Assembly (NCBI RefSeq): GCF_022829465.1
Contig: NZ_JAKSXZ010000092.1
Span: 293,594-357,593, forward strand
Origin: Methylobacterium sp. J-067
GTDB taxonomy: Bacteria > Pseudomonadota > Alphaproteobacteria > Rhizobiales > Beijerinckiaceae
Reading direction: 5' to 3'
DNA length: 64,000 nt
The position numbers and the translations under genes were made by a program. The notes under the pieces are model-generated. The model made no database searches and was not told the DNA's origin. It was given only the letters and a program-made list of their open reading frames with translations. Below are positions 7,894-16,951 of this stretch, piece by piece. Each line of letters begins with the position of its first letter. The stretch's first letter is position 1.

Positions 7894-8531
7894 GGCCTGC
7901 GCGGGAGCACGGTCGCGGAGGCGTGGCGGCTGCGCAGGCTGATGCCGAGGATCACCAGCATCACGCCGAAGGCGATGGCATAGGCGCCGAGCCACCATGT
8001 CAGCACCAGGGCCGACATGCCGGGCTCGATCACCAGGGCGAGGCCGAACAGCACGGAGACGATCCCGCCGAGCAGGAGCCACCACCGCCCGTAATGCAGG
8101 TGCAGCCGGAAGGCGGCGGCGATCATCAGGGCGCCGGTCACGAAGGCCCAGGCGGCGAGCAGCAGCACGAAGGCCCAGACCGCCGCCGCCGGCACGAGAA
8201 AGGCGGCCACGCCGACGACGATGTCCACGAGGCCTTCGAGCAGCAGGAAGCCCCAGCGCTCGTGCTTCTGCGCGGCGCGGATCGCCCCGACGATGGTGAA
8301 GATGCCGTCCACGAGCATGTAGGCGGCAAAGAACAGGACCAGCGAGAGCACGAAGGCGGCCGGCGCCGCGAAGGCGATGGCGCCGAACAGGATGCTGACG
8401 ACCCCGCGCAGGGCGACGAGCCACCAGTTGCGGGCGAGCGCGGTGCTCATGGCGTCGAGGCGGGCGGCCCCGACGAGGGGAACGCCCGTGGGCGTGGTGG
8501 ACCGGGGATCGAGAGAGGGACCGCCTGTCAT
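7890..8531 (-). CDS. HdeD/DUF308 family membrane protein
   Basis: A 213-aa integral membrane protein with about six hydrophobic helices in three helical hairpins, each opening with a WW or RW-type aromatic pair (ARNWWLVALRG, KHERWGFLL, HYGRWWLLLGG), the internal triplication typical of the HdeD/DUF308 family. HdeD in E. coli is linked to acid resistance; here the role is unknown. It is the first gene of a two-gene unit with the PBP1A downstream (4-nt overlap). ATG 8531 is used; an internal Met at 8450, just before the first helix, is an alternative start. Confidence 0.85.
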   Translation of the reverse strand: MTGGPSLDPRSTTPTGVPLVGAARLDAMSTALARNWWLVALRGVVSILFGAIAFAAPAAFVLSLVLFFAAYMLVDGIFTIVGAIRAAQKHERWGFLLLEGLVDIVVGVAAFLVPAAAVWAFVLLLAAWAFVTGALMIAAAFRLHLHYGRWWLLLGGIVSVLFGLALVIEPGMSALVLTWWLGAYAIAFGVMLVILGISLRSRHASATVLPRRP

Positions 8532-8642
8532 GGCCTGGCGTGCTCCGGCGAGGGGGCTGCGGCGTCGCGAGCAAGCTCCACCGTTCGCCCCCCAAACGCG
8601 GTGCGTGCCGGGGCGTTCCTGCGCCGGCGTCGCGCCGACCGC

Positions 8643-9752
8643 TTACTCCGCGTCGGGCGGCAGGGCTTCGGTCACTTCGATGCGGCGCGGCGCGGAGGGT
8701 GCGGTCTCCGGCTGGGCGCCGGTATCGGCGGCGGCGGCCACCGCCGTCACGCCCCGGTAGCGGGCGAGGCGGGCATCGATCATGTCCTCGATGCGGCTCT
8801 GGAACTCGGCGATGGTCAGGTGGCGGCGCTTGCCGCCCTCCGTCTGGGTGAACAGGCTGCGGTTCGCCTTCGCCGCCGAGCGGAACGCCTTGGCGGCGGT
8901 CTCGTCGGGCTTCTCGCTCGACAGGGAGACGAACCTGCCCGCGCTCGCCGTGCCGAGGAAATGGGCGAGGTACATCTCGGTGGTCGAGAGCGGACGGCCG
9001 ACGCGGGCCTCGATCCGGTCGCGGTCGCGCTTGATCAATTCGGCCGCCATCAGGGCGGCGACGCGGGGGTCGTTGCGCAGGGAGAGGACGTGGTCCTTCA
9101 TCCCCCCGGCGACGGTGATGGCCGGGCCGCTGCCCTTCACGGAGGCTGCTTCCTCCGTGAGGCCGTGGCGGGCGCCGAAGTCGCGGATCAGTTCGAGCCA
9201 GGTCGCCTTCACGAACTGGAACAGGCCCTGCGCGGAGGAGGTCGCCGCCTTCGCGTCGGTGTCGAAGCTGGATTCCTTGTCGGCGAGCGCCATCATGTAG
9301 ACGGGATCGACGCCGGCCTCCTCGGAGGCCTTCACGATGGTGTCGACCACCTTCAGCGGGACGCTGCGCTGGCCGAAGCGCACCGCGTCCTCGCCGTCTT
9401 CCTGCGTGACGCGCGGCAGGGTGGCGAGGTTGTCGGCGATGAGGTCCGTGGTCGGCGGGTTCTGCTCCGGCAGGGGCAGGCCGTTCCAGGCGGAGCGGGC
9501 CTCGGTGGGCGGGGCGGCGATGAGGGCGGTCTCGGTCTTCGGGCTGGACTCGATCCGGTCATGGGCCTGGGCGGCCGGGACGAAGAAGGCCGGCGCGATG
9601 GCCGCCTGCGGAAGGCCGAAACCGGCCAGCAGGCCGAGCGCGAGGGCGCAGGTCGCACGGGAGCGGCCCTGCCGCCGGGTGCGCGTGGTCGTCGCGAGCA
9701 TGAGTCCGCCCACGTCGTCGGCGCAACGCGCCGGCTCCGGGAAAACCCCCAT
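8643..9752 (-). CDS. Lytic transglycosylase, SLT domain
   Basis: A 369-aa exported protein. A basic N-terminus and a hydrophobic segment (about residues 32-60) act as a signal sequence. A low-complexity linker follows, then an SLT/lysozyme-like domain from about residue 140 with the catalytic Glu in ALADKESSF and the QGLFQFVKATW motif. It cleaves peptidoglycan glycan strands to 1,6-anhydro ends and pairs functionally with the PBP encoded downstream. AGAGG lies 8 nt before ATG 9752; ATG 9701 is a possible shorter start. Confidence 0.85.
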   Translation of the reverse strand: MGVFPEPARCADDVGGLMLATTTRTRRQGRSRATCALALGLLAGFGLPQAAIAPAFFVPAAQAHDRIESSPKTETALIAAPPTEARSAWNGLPLPEQNPPTTDLIADNLATLPRVTQEDGEDAVRFGQRSVPLKVVDTIVKASEEAGVDPVYMMALADKESSFDTDAKAATSSAQGLFQFVKATWLELIRDFGARHGLTEEAASVKGSGPAITVAGGMKDHVLSLRNDPRVAALMAAELIKRDRDRIEARVGRPLSTTEMYLAHFLGTASAGRFVSLSSEKPDETAAKAFRSAAKANRSLFTQTEGGKRRHLTIAEFQSRIEDMIDARLARYRGVTAVAAAADTGAQPETAPSAPRRIEVTEALPPDAE

Positions 9753-10086
9753 CCTTAGGTCCTCTTGTTCTGTGCATTCCCCCGAAGGCCCCGGCTCTGG
9801 CGGCCGGGTGGCGTCGGGCGGCCGGCTCTATCGACGCCGGCCGTGACCAGAATGGGACGACCAGATGATTGGACCGTGGCAGGCCCCCCGCGGCGTTAAC
9901 CTTTGCGAGGCGGCGCGCAGGGCTGGAATCGAGGCGGGGCGGGCGTGTGACAGTTGCAAGATGTCGCAGCCGGTCTTGGAACGAAGCACGCAGGGACCAG
10001 TTGGGTAGGGCCCGCAACCCGGGCGCCGGAGGTTCGACCTTCCATCCCGGACGCGTCATGCGTCCTCACAAGGACACCAGTTTCCC
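9753..10086. other. Intergenic region between divergent transglycosylase and ino1 genes
   Basis: 334 nt with no credible ORF. It must hold the promoters for both flanking units. A GC hairpin (GGGCCCGCAACCCGGGC) lies around 10008-10024, in the likely ino1 leader. GGAAC-N16-AGTT at 9978-10002 resembles a stress promoter but misses the conserved C of the -10 box, so it is not called. No other signal is clear. Confidence 0.6.
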
Positions 10087-11277
10087 ATGAGCATGCAGCC
10101 CGGTCGCCGCGTCGGCGTCGCCATCGTTGGCATGGGGGGCGCCGTCGCCACCACCGCCATCGCCGGCATCGAGATGATCAAGTCCGGTTCGAACCGGCTC
10201 GATGGTCTGCCGCTCGCGGGCGTTCCGGTCGCCGGGATGGCCGATTACAAGGACCTCGTCTTCGGCGGCTGGGATCTGAACAGCGACGACCTCGCCTCCG
10301 CCGCCGCCGGTCACGGCGTGCTGTCGCGGGAGGACATCGAGAACGGCGCCCAGGTGCTCAAGGGCATCGTGCCGTGGCCGGCGGTCGGCAGCGCCAAGTT
10401 CTGCAAGAACATCGACGGGCAGAACCGCATCGTTGCCAAGGACCACCGCGAGGCGGTCTCGGTGATCGCCAACGACCTGAACCGCTTCAAAAAGGAGAGC
10501 AACCTCGATGAGGTCGTGGTGGTGAACCTCGCCTCCACCGAGCGCTGGCCCGACCTCTCCGACCCGACGCTGAACTCCACCGCCGCCTTCGAGAAGGGGC
10601 TGGATTCGAGCGACGAGGCGATCTCGCCCGCGATGCTCTACGCCTACGCGGCGATCAAGAGCGGCATCCCCTACGCCAACTTCACCCCGTCGGTCGCCGC
10701 CGACGTGCCGGCCCTCCTCGAACTCGCCAAGGACCTCAACGTCCCGGTGGCGGGCAAGGACGGCAAGACCGGCCAGACCATGATGAAGACGGTGCTCGCC
10801 CCCGCGTTCAAGGCCCGCGCCCTGCACGTCGATGGCTGGTTCTCCACCAACATCCTCGGCAACCGCGACGGCCTCGCCCTCAACGATCCGAACTCGTTGC
10901 AGTCGAAGCTCAACACCAAGGGCACGGTGCTCGATTCGATCCTCGGCTACCCGGTCGAGGACCACCTCGTGCACATCCACTATTACCGCCCGCGCGGTGA
11001 CGACAAGGAAGCCTGGGACAACATCGACATCACCGGCTTCATGGGCCAGCGGATGCAGGTGAAGGTGAACTTCCTCTGCAAGGACTCGATCCTGGCCGCC
11101 CCGCTCGTCATCGAGATCGCCCGCGTCCTCGACCTCGCCAAGAAGCGCGGCGACGGCGGCGTGCAGGAGCAGCTCTCGACCTTCTTCAAGGCGCCGATGG
11201 TCAAGAACGGCCACGGGCCGGAGCACGCCTTCGGCAAGCAGGAGAAGATGCTCCTCGACTGGCTCGGCGCACACTGA
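10087..11277 (+). CDS. ino1: Inositol-3-phosphate synthase
   Basis: A 396-aa enzyme that converts glucose 6-phosphate to 1D-myo-inositol 3-phosphate with NAD+ cycling. The N-terminal Rossmann motif is VAIVGMGGAVATT; conserved blocks such as SGIPYANFTPS, GKDGKTGQTMMKT and FSTNILGNRDG match the bacterial/archaeal short form of the family. It heads a nine-gene plus-strand operon and its TGA overlaps the next ATG by one base (TGATG). Inositol is unusual in proteobacteria, so the product most likely feeds the downstream glycosyltransferase and deacetylase. An in-frame ATG at 10093 is an alternative start. Confidence 0.95.
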   Translation: MSMQPGRRVGVAIVGMGGAVATTAIAGIEMIKSGSNRLDGLPLAGVPVAGMADYKDLVFGGWDLNSDDLASAAAGHGVLSREDIENGAQVLKGIVPWPAVGSAKFCKNIDGQNRIVAKDHREAVSVIANDLNRFKKESNLDEVVVVNLASTERWPDLSDPTLNSTAAFEKGLDSSDEAISPAMLYAYAAIKSGIPYANFTPSVAADVPALLELAKDLNVPVAGKDGKTGQTMMKTVLAPAFKARALHVDGWFSTNILGNRDGLALNDPNSLQSKLNTKGTVLDSILGYPVEDHLVHIHYYRPRGDDKEAWDNIDITGFMGQRMQVKVNFLCKDSILAAPLVIEIARVLDLAKKRGDGGVQEQLSTFFKAPMVKNGHGPEHAFGKQEKMLLDWLGAH

Positions 11278-12203
11278 TGCCAAGCGAGACAGCGGCGGGC
11301 GCCAGCGCACCCGCCGAGTTGCGTGAGCTGTTCGTCGAGCTCAACGACCTCAAGCGTGTCCGGTCCGCCGGGCGCGAGGGCACCATCGCCGAGCGCCTGT
11401 TCGCGCAGGGCTGGTCGATGCTGACGGGCGGCGCCAGCGCGGAGGATGTCGCCCTCGACATCACCGCGACGGCGCTCGCCGCCACCCGCCTCACCGACCT
11501 CGACGCCGCCTTCCTCACCGCCGCCGGCCTTTCCGAGGCCGAGGCGGCGACGGTGCTGCGCGCGGGGTTCGATGAGGTGACGGGCGCCCTCGATCCCGCC
11601 CTCCGAGACCGGCTGCGGGCCCGGCTCACCCCCGGCAAGGAGCCCGAGGCCGGCTTCGTGCCGAGCTTCGTCGGGGCGCTCGCCGCCCAGCCCCGGGCGG
11701 GCGTCACCTGCCCCGGCAAACCGCGCATCCTGCTGGAGCCGCCGGAGAACCACGCCGAGCATTGCCTGATGGTGGCGGTGTACGGCGTGTGCCTCGCCCC
11801 GTTCTACCGGGCGGACCCGGCGACGGTGTTCCTCGCGGCGATGGCGCATCACTTCCACAACGCGGCGATGCCGGATGCTGGCTTCACCGGCGAGATGCTG
11901 CTCGGCGACCACCTCCTGCCGATCATGGCGGTCGCCAATGGCTGGGCGCTCGGTGAACTCGATGAAGTGGGCGGCTTGCGCACCGAGGTCGAGCGTGCCC
12001 GTGCGATCCTGCCCGACGATTCCACCGCCGAGGGCCGGGCCTTCCACGCGGCCGATTGCATCGACCGGGTGTTGCAGATCGCCCAGCACCTGCGGGCGGC
12101 CTCCCTCACCATGGGGACGGTGCTGGACGAGATGGAACTGGTCCATGCCGGGCCGGTGAAGGGTTTCCATGACAGGGTCCTGCACGACATGCGGATCCCT
12201 TGA
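11277..12203 (+). CDS. HD-domain-like metal-dependent protein of unknown substrate
   Basis: A 308-aa, mostly helical protein. The segment ENHAEHCLMVAVY followed by AAMAHHFHNAAMPD (about residues 160-200) resembles an HD-superfamily core, but the usual His-Asp doublet reads His191-His192. HD proteins include phosphohydrolases and di-iron oxygenases such as myo-inositol oxygenase, so an action on inositol phosphate or an inositol glycoside is possible. The first 130 residues are helical and not assigned. Its start overlaps the ino1 stop by one base. The assignment to HD is by eye and moderate. Confidence 0.6.
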   Translation: MPSETAAGASAPAELRELFVELNDLKRVRSAGREGTIAERLFAQGWSMLTGGASAEDVALDITATALAATRLTDLDAAFLTAAGLSEAEAATVLRAGFDEVTGALDPALRDRLRARLTPGKEPEAGFVPSFVGALAAQPRAGVTCPGKPRILLEPPENHAEHCLMVAVYGVCLAPFYRADPATVFLAAMAHHFHNAAMPDAGFTGEMLLGDHLLPIMAVANGWALGELDEVGGLRTEVERARAILPDDSTAEGRAFHAADCIDRVLQIAQHLRAASLTMGTVLDEMELVHAGPVKGFHDRVLHDMRIP

Positions 12204-12261
12204 GCCAACGGCTTGATCGACGGGCGCTTGCGCCCATCTGCCGATCCTGTCCGTGAGCGCC

Positions 12262-13443
12262 ATGATACCCTTTCCCCTCGTCTCGCCCTCGACCGGCCAC
12301 GCCCTGAAGCCCGACGCCCCGCATGCCTTGCGGGACGTCGAGACCGGAGAGCGCTGGCCGGTCATCGACGGCATCCCCTACCTGCGCGTCGGCCGCGAGG
12401 CGCTGGTGGAGCGGGTGCTCGCCCATCTCGACGGGGGCGAGCCGGACGAGGCCCTGTGCGCGATCCTCGCCGACCAGGACGATTGGTGGAACGGGCCGCC
12501 CGCCGACCCGGCCGACCTCATCACCCTCATCCGCGAGCGCCGCACCGCCACCCTGCGGGACGCCGTGCGCCTCCTCGGCTGGGGCCGCGTGGGCGACTAC
12601 TTCCTGCACCGCTGGAGCGACCCGACCTATCTCGCGGGCCTCGCCATGCTGGAAGCGCACTGGAACGATCCCGTGTGCGTCTTCGAATTCGCCTGCGGCA
12701 TCGGCCATTACCTGCGCGAACTGGCGCGGCGCGGCTGCAAGGTCTCCGGGGCCGACGTGGTCTTCGCCAAGCTCTGGGTCGCCCGGCACTGGGTGGTCGG
12801 CGAGAAGGCGCAGCTCGTCTGCTTCGATGCGAACTCGCCGCATTGGCCGGTCCCCGGCGCGCCGGTCGATCTCGTCGTCTGCAACGATGCCTTCTACTTC
12901 CTCGACGACAAGCCGCGCGTGCTGGATCACCTCCGCCAGATGGCTGGCGACGAGGGCTGGCTCGCCCTCAGCCACATCCACAACCGCGACTGCCCCGGCT
13001 TCTCCGCCGGCAAGGCGGTGAGCGTCGAGGATATCGCCGAACTGTTCCCCGATGCCCTCGTCTACGATGACGACGAGCTGACCCGCTCCCTCGCGGAGGC
13101 CCGCGCGCCGATCCCGCACGAGGCCGGCGACCTGCGCGGCTGCGAGGCGTTCTCCGTCGTGGCCGGGCCGGGGATGCGCCCGGCGCCGCGCTCCGTGGTG
13201 GACGGGCTGACCCTGCCGAAGGCCGGCACCCCGCTGGCGTTGAACCCGCTCTACGGGCCGGACGGCAACGACTTCGCCATCCATTTCCCGTCCGAGCGGT
13301 ACGCGGCCGAGTACGGCCCGCGCGTCACCTATCCGATGCGCTCGCCGGGGCCGGAGCGCCTGACCTATGGCGGCGGCATCGACGCCCCCGAGACCAAGCG
13401 GGTGCGGGTGCGCGAATTCGTCGATCTGCCGGAGCGGTGGTGA
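12262..13443 (+). CDS. SAM-dependent methyltransferase with a Trm112-like N-terminus
   Basis: A 393-aa protein. Residues 1-45 resemble the short Trm112-like module found before some methyltransferases (SPSTGHAL...WPVIDGIPYL) but lack zinc cysteines. The class I Rossmann fold begins near residue 130 with motif I FEFACGIGHYLRE, then an acidic SGADVV strand and VVCNDAFYFLDD as motif IV. It likely methylates an intermediate of the pathway encoded by this operon; no evidence fixes the substrate. About 58 nt follow the previous stop. A GTG at 12253 is an alternative start. The stop overlaps the next start (TGATG). Confidence 0.75.
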   Translation: MIPFPLVSPSTGHALKPDAPHALRDVETGERWPVIDGIPYLRVGREALVERVLAHLDGGEPDEALCAILADQDDWWNGPPADPADLITLIRERRTATLRDAVRLLGWGRVGDYFLHRWSDPTYLAGLAMLEAHWNDPVCVFEFACGIGHYLRELARRGCKVSGADVVFAKLWVARHWVVGEKAQLVCFDANSPHWPVPGAPVDLVVCNDAFYFLDDKPRVLDHLRQMAGDEGWLALSHIHNRDCPGFSAGKAVSVEDIAELFPDALVYDDDELTRSLAEARAPIPHEAGDLRGCEAFSVVAGPGMRPAPRSVVDGLTLPKAGTPLALNPLYGPDGNDFAIHFPSERYAAEYGPRVTYPMRSPGPERLTYGGGIDAPETKRVRVREFVDLPERW

Positions 13444-14438
13444 TGGCACCGGTCGGCTGGGGCATCGTCGGCTACGGCTGGGTCGCCCGCGATTACATGG
13501 CGCCGGGCATCCGCGAGGCGGGGCACCGGCTGTTAGCCGTCTGCGACCCGAACCCCGCCTGCCGCGAGGCCGCCGCCGCCGAGGGCGCGCGGACGCACGG
13601 TGACCTCACCGCCTTCCTCGCCGATCCGGAGGTCGAGGCGGTCTACATCGCCACCCCGAACCACCTCCACCGGGAGGCGGTGGAGGCCCTGGCCAAGGCC
13701 GGCAAGGCGGTGCTCTGCGAGAAGCCGATGGCGGCGTCCCTGTCCGACGCCGAGGCGATGGTCCGCGCCGTCGAGGCGGGCGGCATCTTCTACGGCACGG
13801 CCTTCGACCAACGGCACCATCCGGCGCACCGGGCGATCCGCGACCACATCGCCTCGGGGGCGCTCGGCACCGTCACCACGGTGCGGATCGTCTATGCCTG
13901 CTGGCTCGGGCGGGACTGGTCGGCGGCGGGCCAGCCGAACTGGCGGATCGATTCCGTCCAGGCCGGCGGCGGCGCCCTCATCGACCTCGCCCCCCACGGG
14001 ATCGACCTGATCGACTTTCTGCTGGGCGAGCCGCTGGCCGAGATCACCGCCCTGACGCAGAGCCGGGTGCAGGATTACGCCGTCGATGACGGCGCCCTGC
14101 TGATCGGGCGCACCGAAGCGGGGACGCTGGCGAGCCTGCACGTCGCCTACAATTGCCCCGACGCGCTGCCCCGGCGGCGGCTCGAAATCGTCGGCACGAA
14201 GGGTCTGCTCGTCGCCGAAAACACGATGGGCCAGACGCCCGGCGGCAGCCTCGTCTTCCACGACGGCGCCACGGGCCGCACGACGCCGGTGGCCTTCGAC
14301 GGCGAGGCCTCGCCCTTCACCGAGCAGGTCCGCGCGTTCGGCGCGGCGCTCCGCAACCCGCCGGAGCGCGCCGCCTACAGCGCCGCCCGCGACCTGCACA
14401 CGATGCGCCTCGTGGCGCGGGCTTATGGCAATTCATGA
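13443..14438 (+). CDS. Gfo/Idh/MocA family NAD(P)-dependent oxidoreductase
   Basis: A 331-aa sugar/cyclitol dehydrogenase-type enzyme. The N-terminal Rossmann motif is GIVGYGWVARDY, the catalytic lysine sits in CEKPMA, and a second-domain DLAPHGIDLIDF block supplies the conserved Asp and His of the family. Members oxidise or reduce a ring hydroxyl, including inositol 2-dehydrogenase, so a role on the inositol or amino-sugar moiety of the operon product is reasonable. ATG 13443 overlaps the previous stop (TGATG) and has GGAG 8 nt upstream; I prefer it to the GTG codons at 13437 and 13440. Confidence 0.85.
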   Translation: MAPVGWGIVGYGWVARDYMAPGIREAGHRLLAVCDPNPACREAAAAEGARTHGDLTAFLADPEVEAVYIATPNHLHREAVEALAKAGKAVLCEKPMAASLSDAEAMVRAVEAGGIFYGTAFDQRHHPAHRAIRDHIASGALGTVTTVRIVYACWLGRDWSAAGQPNWRIDSVQAGGGALIDLAPHGIDLIDFLLGEPLAEITALTQSRVQDYAVDDGALLIGRTEAGTLASLHVAYNCPDALPRRRLEIVGTKGLLVAENTMGQTPGGSLVFHDGATGRTTPVAFDGEASPFTEQVRAFGAALRNPPERAAYSAARDLHTMRLVARAYGNS

Positions 14439-14488
14439 CGTCACCGCGAGCGATGCGATGACGACAAAGAAGAAAACGGACTGATCAC

Positions 14489-16075
14489 GTGAGCGAGACC
14501 CAGGACGAACGCGCCCGCCACGCCAAGCTGAAGGCGCCGCGCTCCTATCCATTCGGCGGTGCCCGCCCCATCGAGGGCCTGCCCGAGCGCCTGCCCGATC
14601 CCGTGCGCGCCTATCTCGACATCCTGCCCGAGGGGAAGATCGTCGGCTTCCCCCTGGCGCCCCTCGACCGCACGGGCGTGCCGGTCTGGTTCGTGGCCCT
14701 GTTCCTCGACGACCCGTTCTTCGTCGGCGCGATGCCGTCCGGCATCGGCTACGGCGCCACCGACGACGAGGCGCTGATCGGCGCCGTCGCCGAGATCGCC
14801 GAGAACCTGATGCCCTCGCTCGCGGTGTTGCCCCGCGCCAAGGAACGGGCGAGCTACGACGACCTCGTGCGGGTCTATGGCGAAAAGTCCGTGGCCGACC
14901 CGCTGACCCTGTGCCTGCCCGCCGGCTCCCCCGTGGGGCGCGGCAGCGTGCTCGAATGGACGCCGACCGTGCGCCACGCCACGGGCGAGATCGTGCTGAT
15001 GCCCCTCGACATCGCCGCGACGGACTATTTCGAATTGTCCGAGGGCTACCAGCCTTTCACCAACCTCATCACCAACGGCCTCGGCGCTGGGCCGGACGTG
15101 CCCTTCGCGCTGGGCCACGGCGTGCTCGAACTCCTCCAGCGCGACGGCAACGGCCTGCTGTTCCGCGCCCTCGACCAGGGGGTGATGCTCGACCTCGATG
15201 GGATCGGGCCGGAGAACGCCGCGATGCTCGCCCGGTTGAAGGAGCTCGGCATCCGGGCGCTCCCGAAATTCGCCACCGACCAGTTCGGCCTGACGAACCT
15301 CTACGTCGTCGGCTACGACGAGGATGCCGACCGGGCGCCCGCGCCCATCGCCCTCTCGGCCTGCGGCGAAGCCTGCGATCCCGACCGCGACCGCGCCCTG
15401 CGCAAGGCGCTGCTCGAATTCCAGGCCGCGCGGGTGCGCAAGACCTTCGGCCACGGCCCGCTGGACCTCGCCTCGACCGTCACCCCGCCGGGCTACGTCG
15501 ATGCCTTCATTCAGAAGGCGCTCCCCAGCCTCGACCTCGAAGAGGGAAGGGCGCTGCAAGCCATGCTCGAATGGATCGAGATGCCGAAGGCCGACCTGCG
15601 GGCGGTGCTGTCCGAGACGGTCTATTCCGAGCGCTCCACCAAGCGGTTTTCGGAGTTGCCCTCGACGCCGGCCGAGGATGGGCACGCGCGGGGCAAGATC
15701 GCCTGCGACCGGCTTCTCGAAGCTGGCTTCGACGTCCTCTACGTCGATTGCTCGCCTCAGGGCGGCGGCGTCGGGGTGGTGAAGGCCATCGTGCCGGGCC
15801 TCGAAGTCGAGACCATGAGCTACTATCGCATCGGCGAGCGCAACACGCGCAAGCTCATCGAGCGCGACCACCCGCTCATCAAGTTCGGGCAGGAGAGCGA
15901 GACCCTGCGCCCCGTCCGCCTGACGCCGGAGGCTCTGCAGCGGCTCGGCGGCCAGCCTCTCTTTGACGTGGCGCTGGCCGAGCGCATCGTCGGGCGCCAC
16001 TATCCCCTGTACCGCGAGCCGGAATCGCACCATGCGCCGTTCCGGTTGCAGCAACGGAAGGGGAGGGCGGCATGA
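14489..16075 (+). CDS. YcaO-domain protein
   Basis: A 528-aa protein with the YcaO ATP-binding core. Visible landmarks are ATDDEALIGAVAEIAEN, then TNGLGAGPDVPFALGHGVLE followed by LLQRDG (the family's NGLAAG...E..ERD motif with Gln in place of the usual second Glu), and the helix ALRKALLEFQAARV. YcaO enzymes use ATP to activate a backbone amide oxygen, giving azolines, thioamides or amidines. No TfuA partner, E1-like ocin-ThiF protein, RRE domain or precursor peptide is nearby, so a small-molecule substrate is possible. The start is GTG 14489 with a weak ribosome-binding site, and the stop overlaps the next ATG (ATGA). Confidence 0.85.
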   Translation: MSETQDERARHAKLKAPRSYPFGGARPIEGLPERLPDPVRAYLDILPEGKIVGFPLAPLDRTGVPVWFVALFLDDPFFVGAMPSGIGYGATDDEALIGAVAEIAENLMPSLAVLPRAKERASYDDLVRVYGEKSVADPLTLCLPAGSPVGRGSVLEWTPTVRHATGEIVLMPLDIAATDYFELSEGYQPFTNLITNGLGAGPDVPFALGHGVLELLQRDGNGLLFRALDQGVMLDLDGIGPENAAMLARLKELGIRALPKFATDQFGLTNLYVVGYDEDADRAPAPIALSACGEACDPDRDRALRKALLEFQAARVRKTFGHGPLDLASTVTPPGYVDAFIQKALPSLDLEEGRALQAMLEWIEMPKADLRAVLSETVYSERSTKRFSELPSTPAEDGHARGKIACDRLLEAGFDVLYVDCSPQGGGVGVVKAIVPGLEVETMSYYRIGERNTRKLIERDHPLIKFGQESETLRPVRLTPEALQRLGGQPLFDVALAERIVGRHYPLYREPESHHAPFRLQQRKGRAA

Positions 16076-16941
16076 CGCTTCGCTTCGCCTATAACACCAA
16101 CGGCGCCGCCAACCACCGGCTGGACGACGCCCTCCAACTCATCAAGGCCGCCGGCTACGACGGCGTCGCCCTGACGCTCGATATCCACCATCTCGACCCC
16201 TTCGCCGAGAACTGGTCCGCGGAAGCGGGCCGGGTGGCGAGCCTGCTGGAACGGCTTGAACTCGCCTGCGTGATCGAGACCGGCGCGCGCTTCCTCCTCG
16301 ATCCCACCGCCAAGCACGAGCCGACCCTCGTCACCGCCGATGCGGCAGGCCGGGCACGGCGGGTCGGCTTCCTGAAGCGGGCCTGCGAGATCGGCGCGAT
16401 GCTCTCGGCCGAGGCGGTCTCGTTCTGGGCCGGCGTGCCCAAGCCCGGCGTCGACCGCGAGGAGGCGAAGGGCTGGCTGCGCGACGGGCTCACGGAGGTC
16501 GCCGCCTTCGCGAACCAGGCCGGTGTGGTGCCCTGCCTCGAACCCGAGCCCGGCATGCTGATCGAGACGCTGGACGATTACGCCACCCTCGCCATCCCGG
16601 GGCTGAAGCTCGCCCTCGACACCGGCCATTGCCTCGTCACCGGCGAGCGCGAGCCGGCGGCGGCGGTGCGGGAATTCGCCGACCGGATCGGCACGGTCGC
16701 CATCGAGGACATGAAGCGCGGCAGCCATATCCACCTGCCCTTCGGCGAGGGGGACATGGACGTGCCGGGCGTCCTCGAAGCCTTGGAGGAGGTCGGCTAC
16801 GGCAAGCTGATCTGCGTCGAGCTGTCCCGCGAGAGCCACCGCGCCGACGTGATGATCCCGCAAGCCCTCGATTACCTGCGCACCTGTCGCCGGCCGGGTC
16901 CGGTCGTCGCCGCAGGGCAGGAGACGCGGCGGCAGCTTTGA
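16072..16941 (+). CDS. Sugar phosphate isomerase/epimerase family TIM-barrel protein
   Basis: A 289-aa (beta/alpha)8 barrel of the xylose-isomerase-like AP_endonuc_2 fold. Candidate metal ligands are Glu in CLEPEPG, Asp and His in LALDTGHC, the IEDMK and HIHLPFGEG strand, and the final Glu in CVELSRESH, all in the order expected for the family. Close families isomerise or epimerise sugars or inosose (IolE, IolH, IolI). Next to ino1 and a MocA oxidoreductase, a cyclitol or keto-sugar substrate is a fair inference. It is coupled to YcaO by a 4-nt overlap and preceded by GGGAGGG. Confidence 0.85.
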   Translation: MTLRFAYNTNGAANHRLDDALQLIKAAGYDGVALTLDIHHLDPFAENWSAEAGRVASLLERLELACVIETGARFLLDPTAKHEPTLVTADAAGRARRVGFLKRACEIGAMLSAEAVSFWAGVPKPGVDREEAKGWLRDGLTEVAAFANQAGVVPCLEPEPGMLIETLDDYATLAIPGLKLALDTGHCLVTGEREPAAAVREFADRIGTVAIEDMKRGSHIHLPFGEGDMDVPGVLEALEEVGYGKLICVELSRESHRADVMIPQALDYLRTCRRPGPVVAAGQETRRQL

Positions 16942-16951
16942 GCACGACCCG

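Noticed and set aside
9978..10002. GGAAC-N16-AGTT before ino1
   Set aside because: Lacks the conserved C of the -10 box; too weak to claim stress control of the inositol operon.
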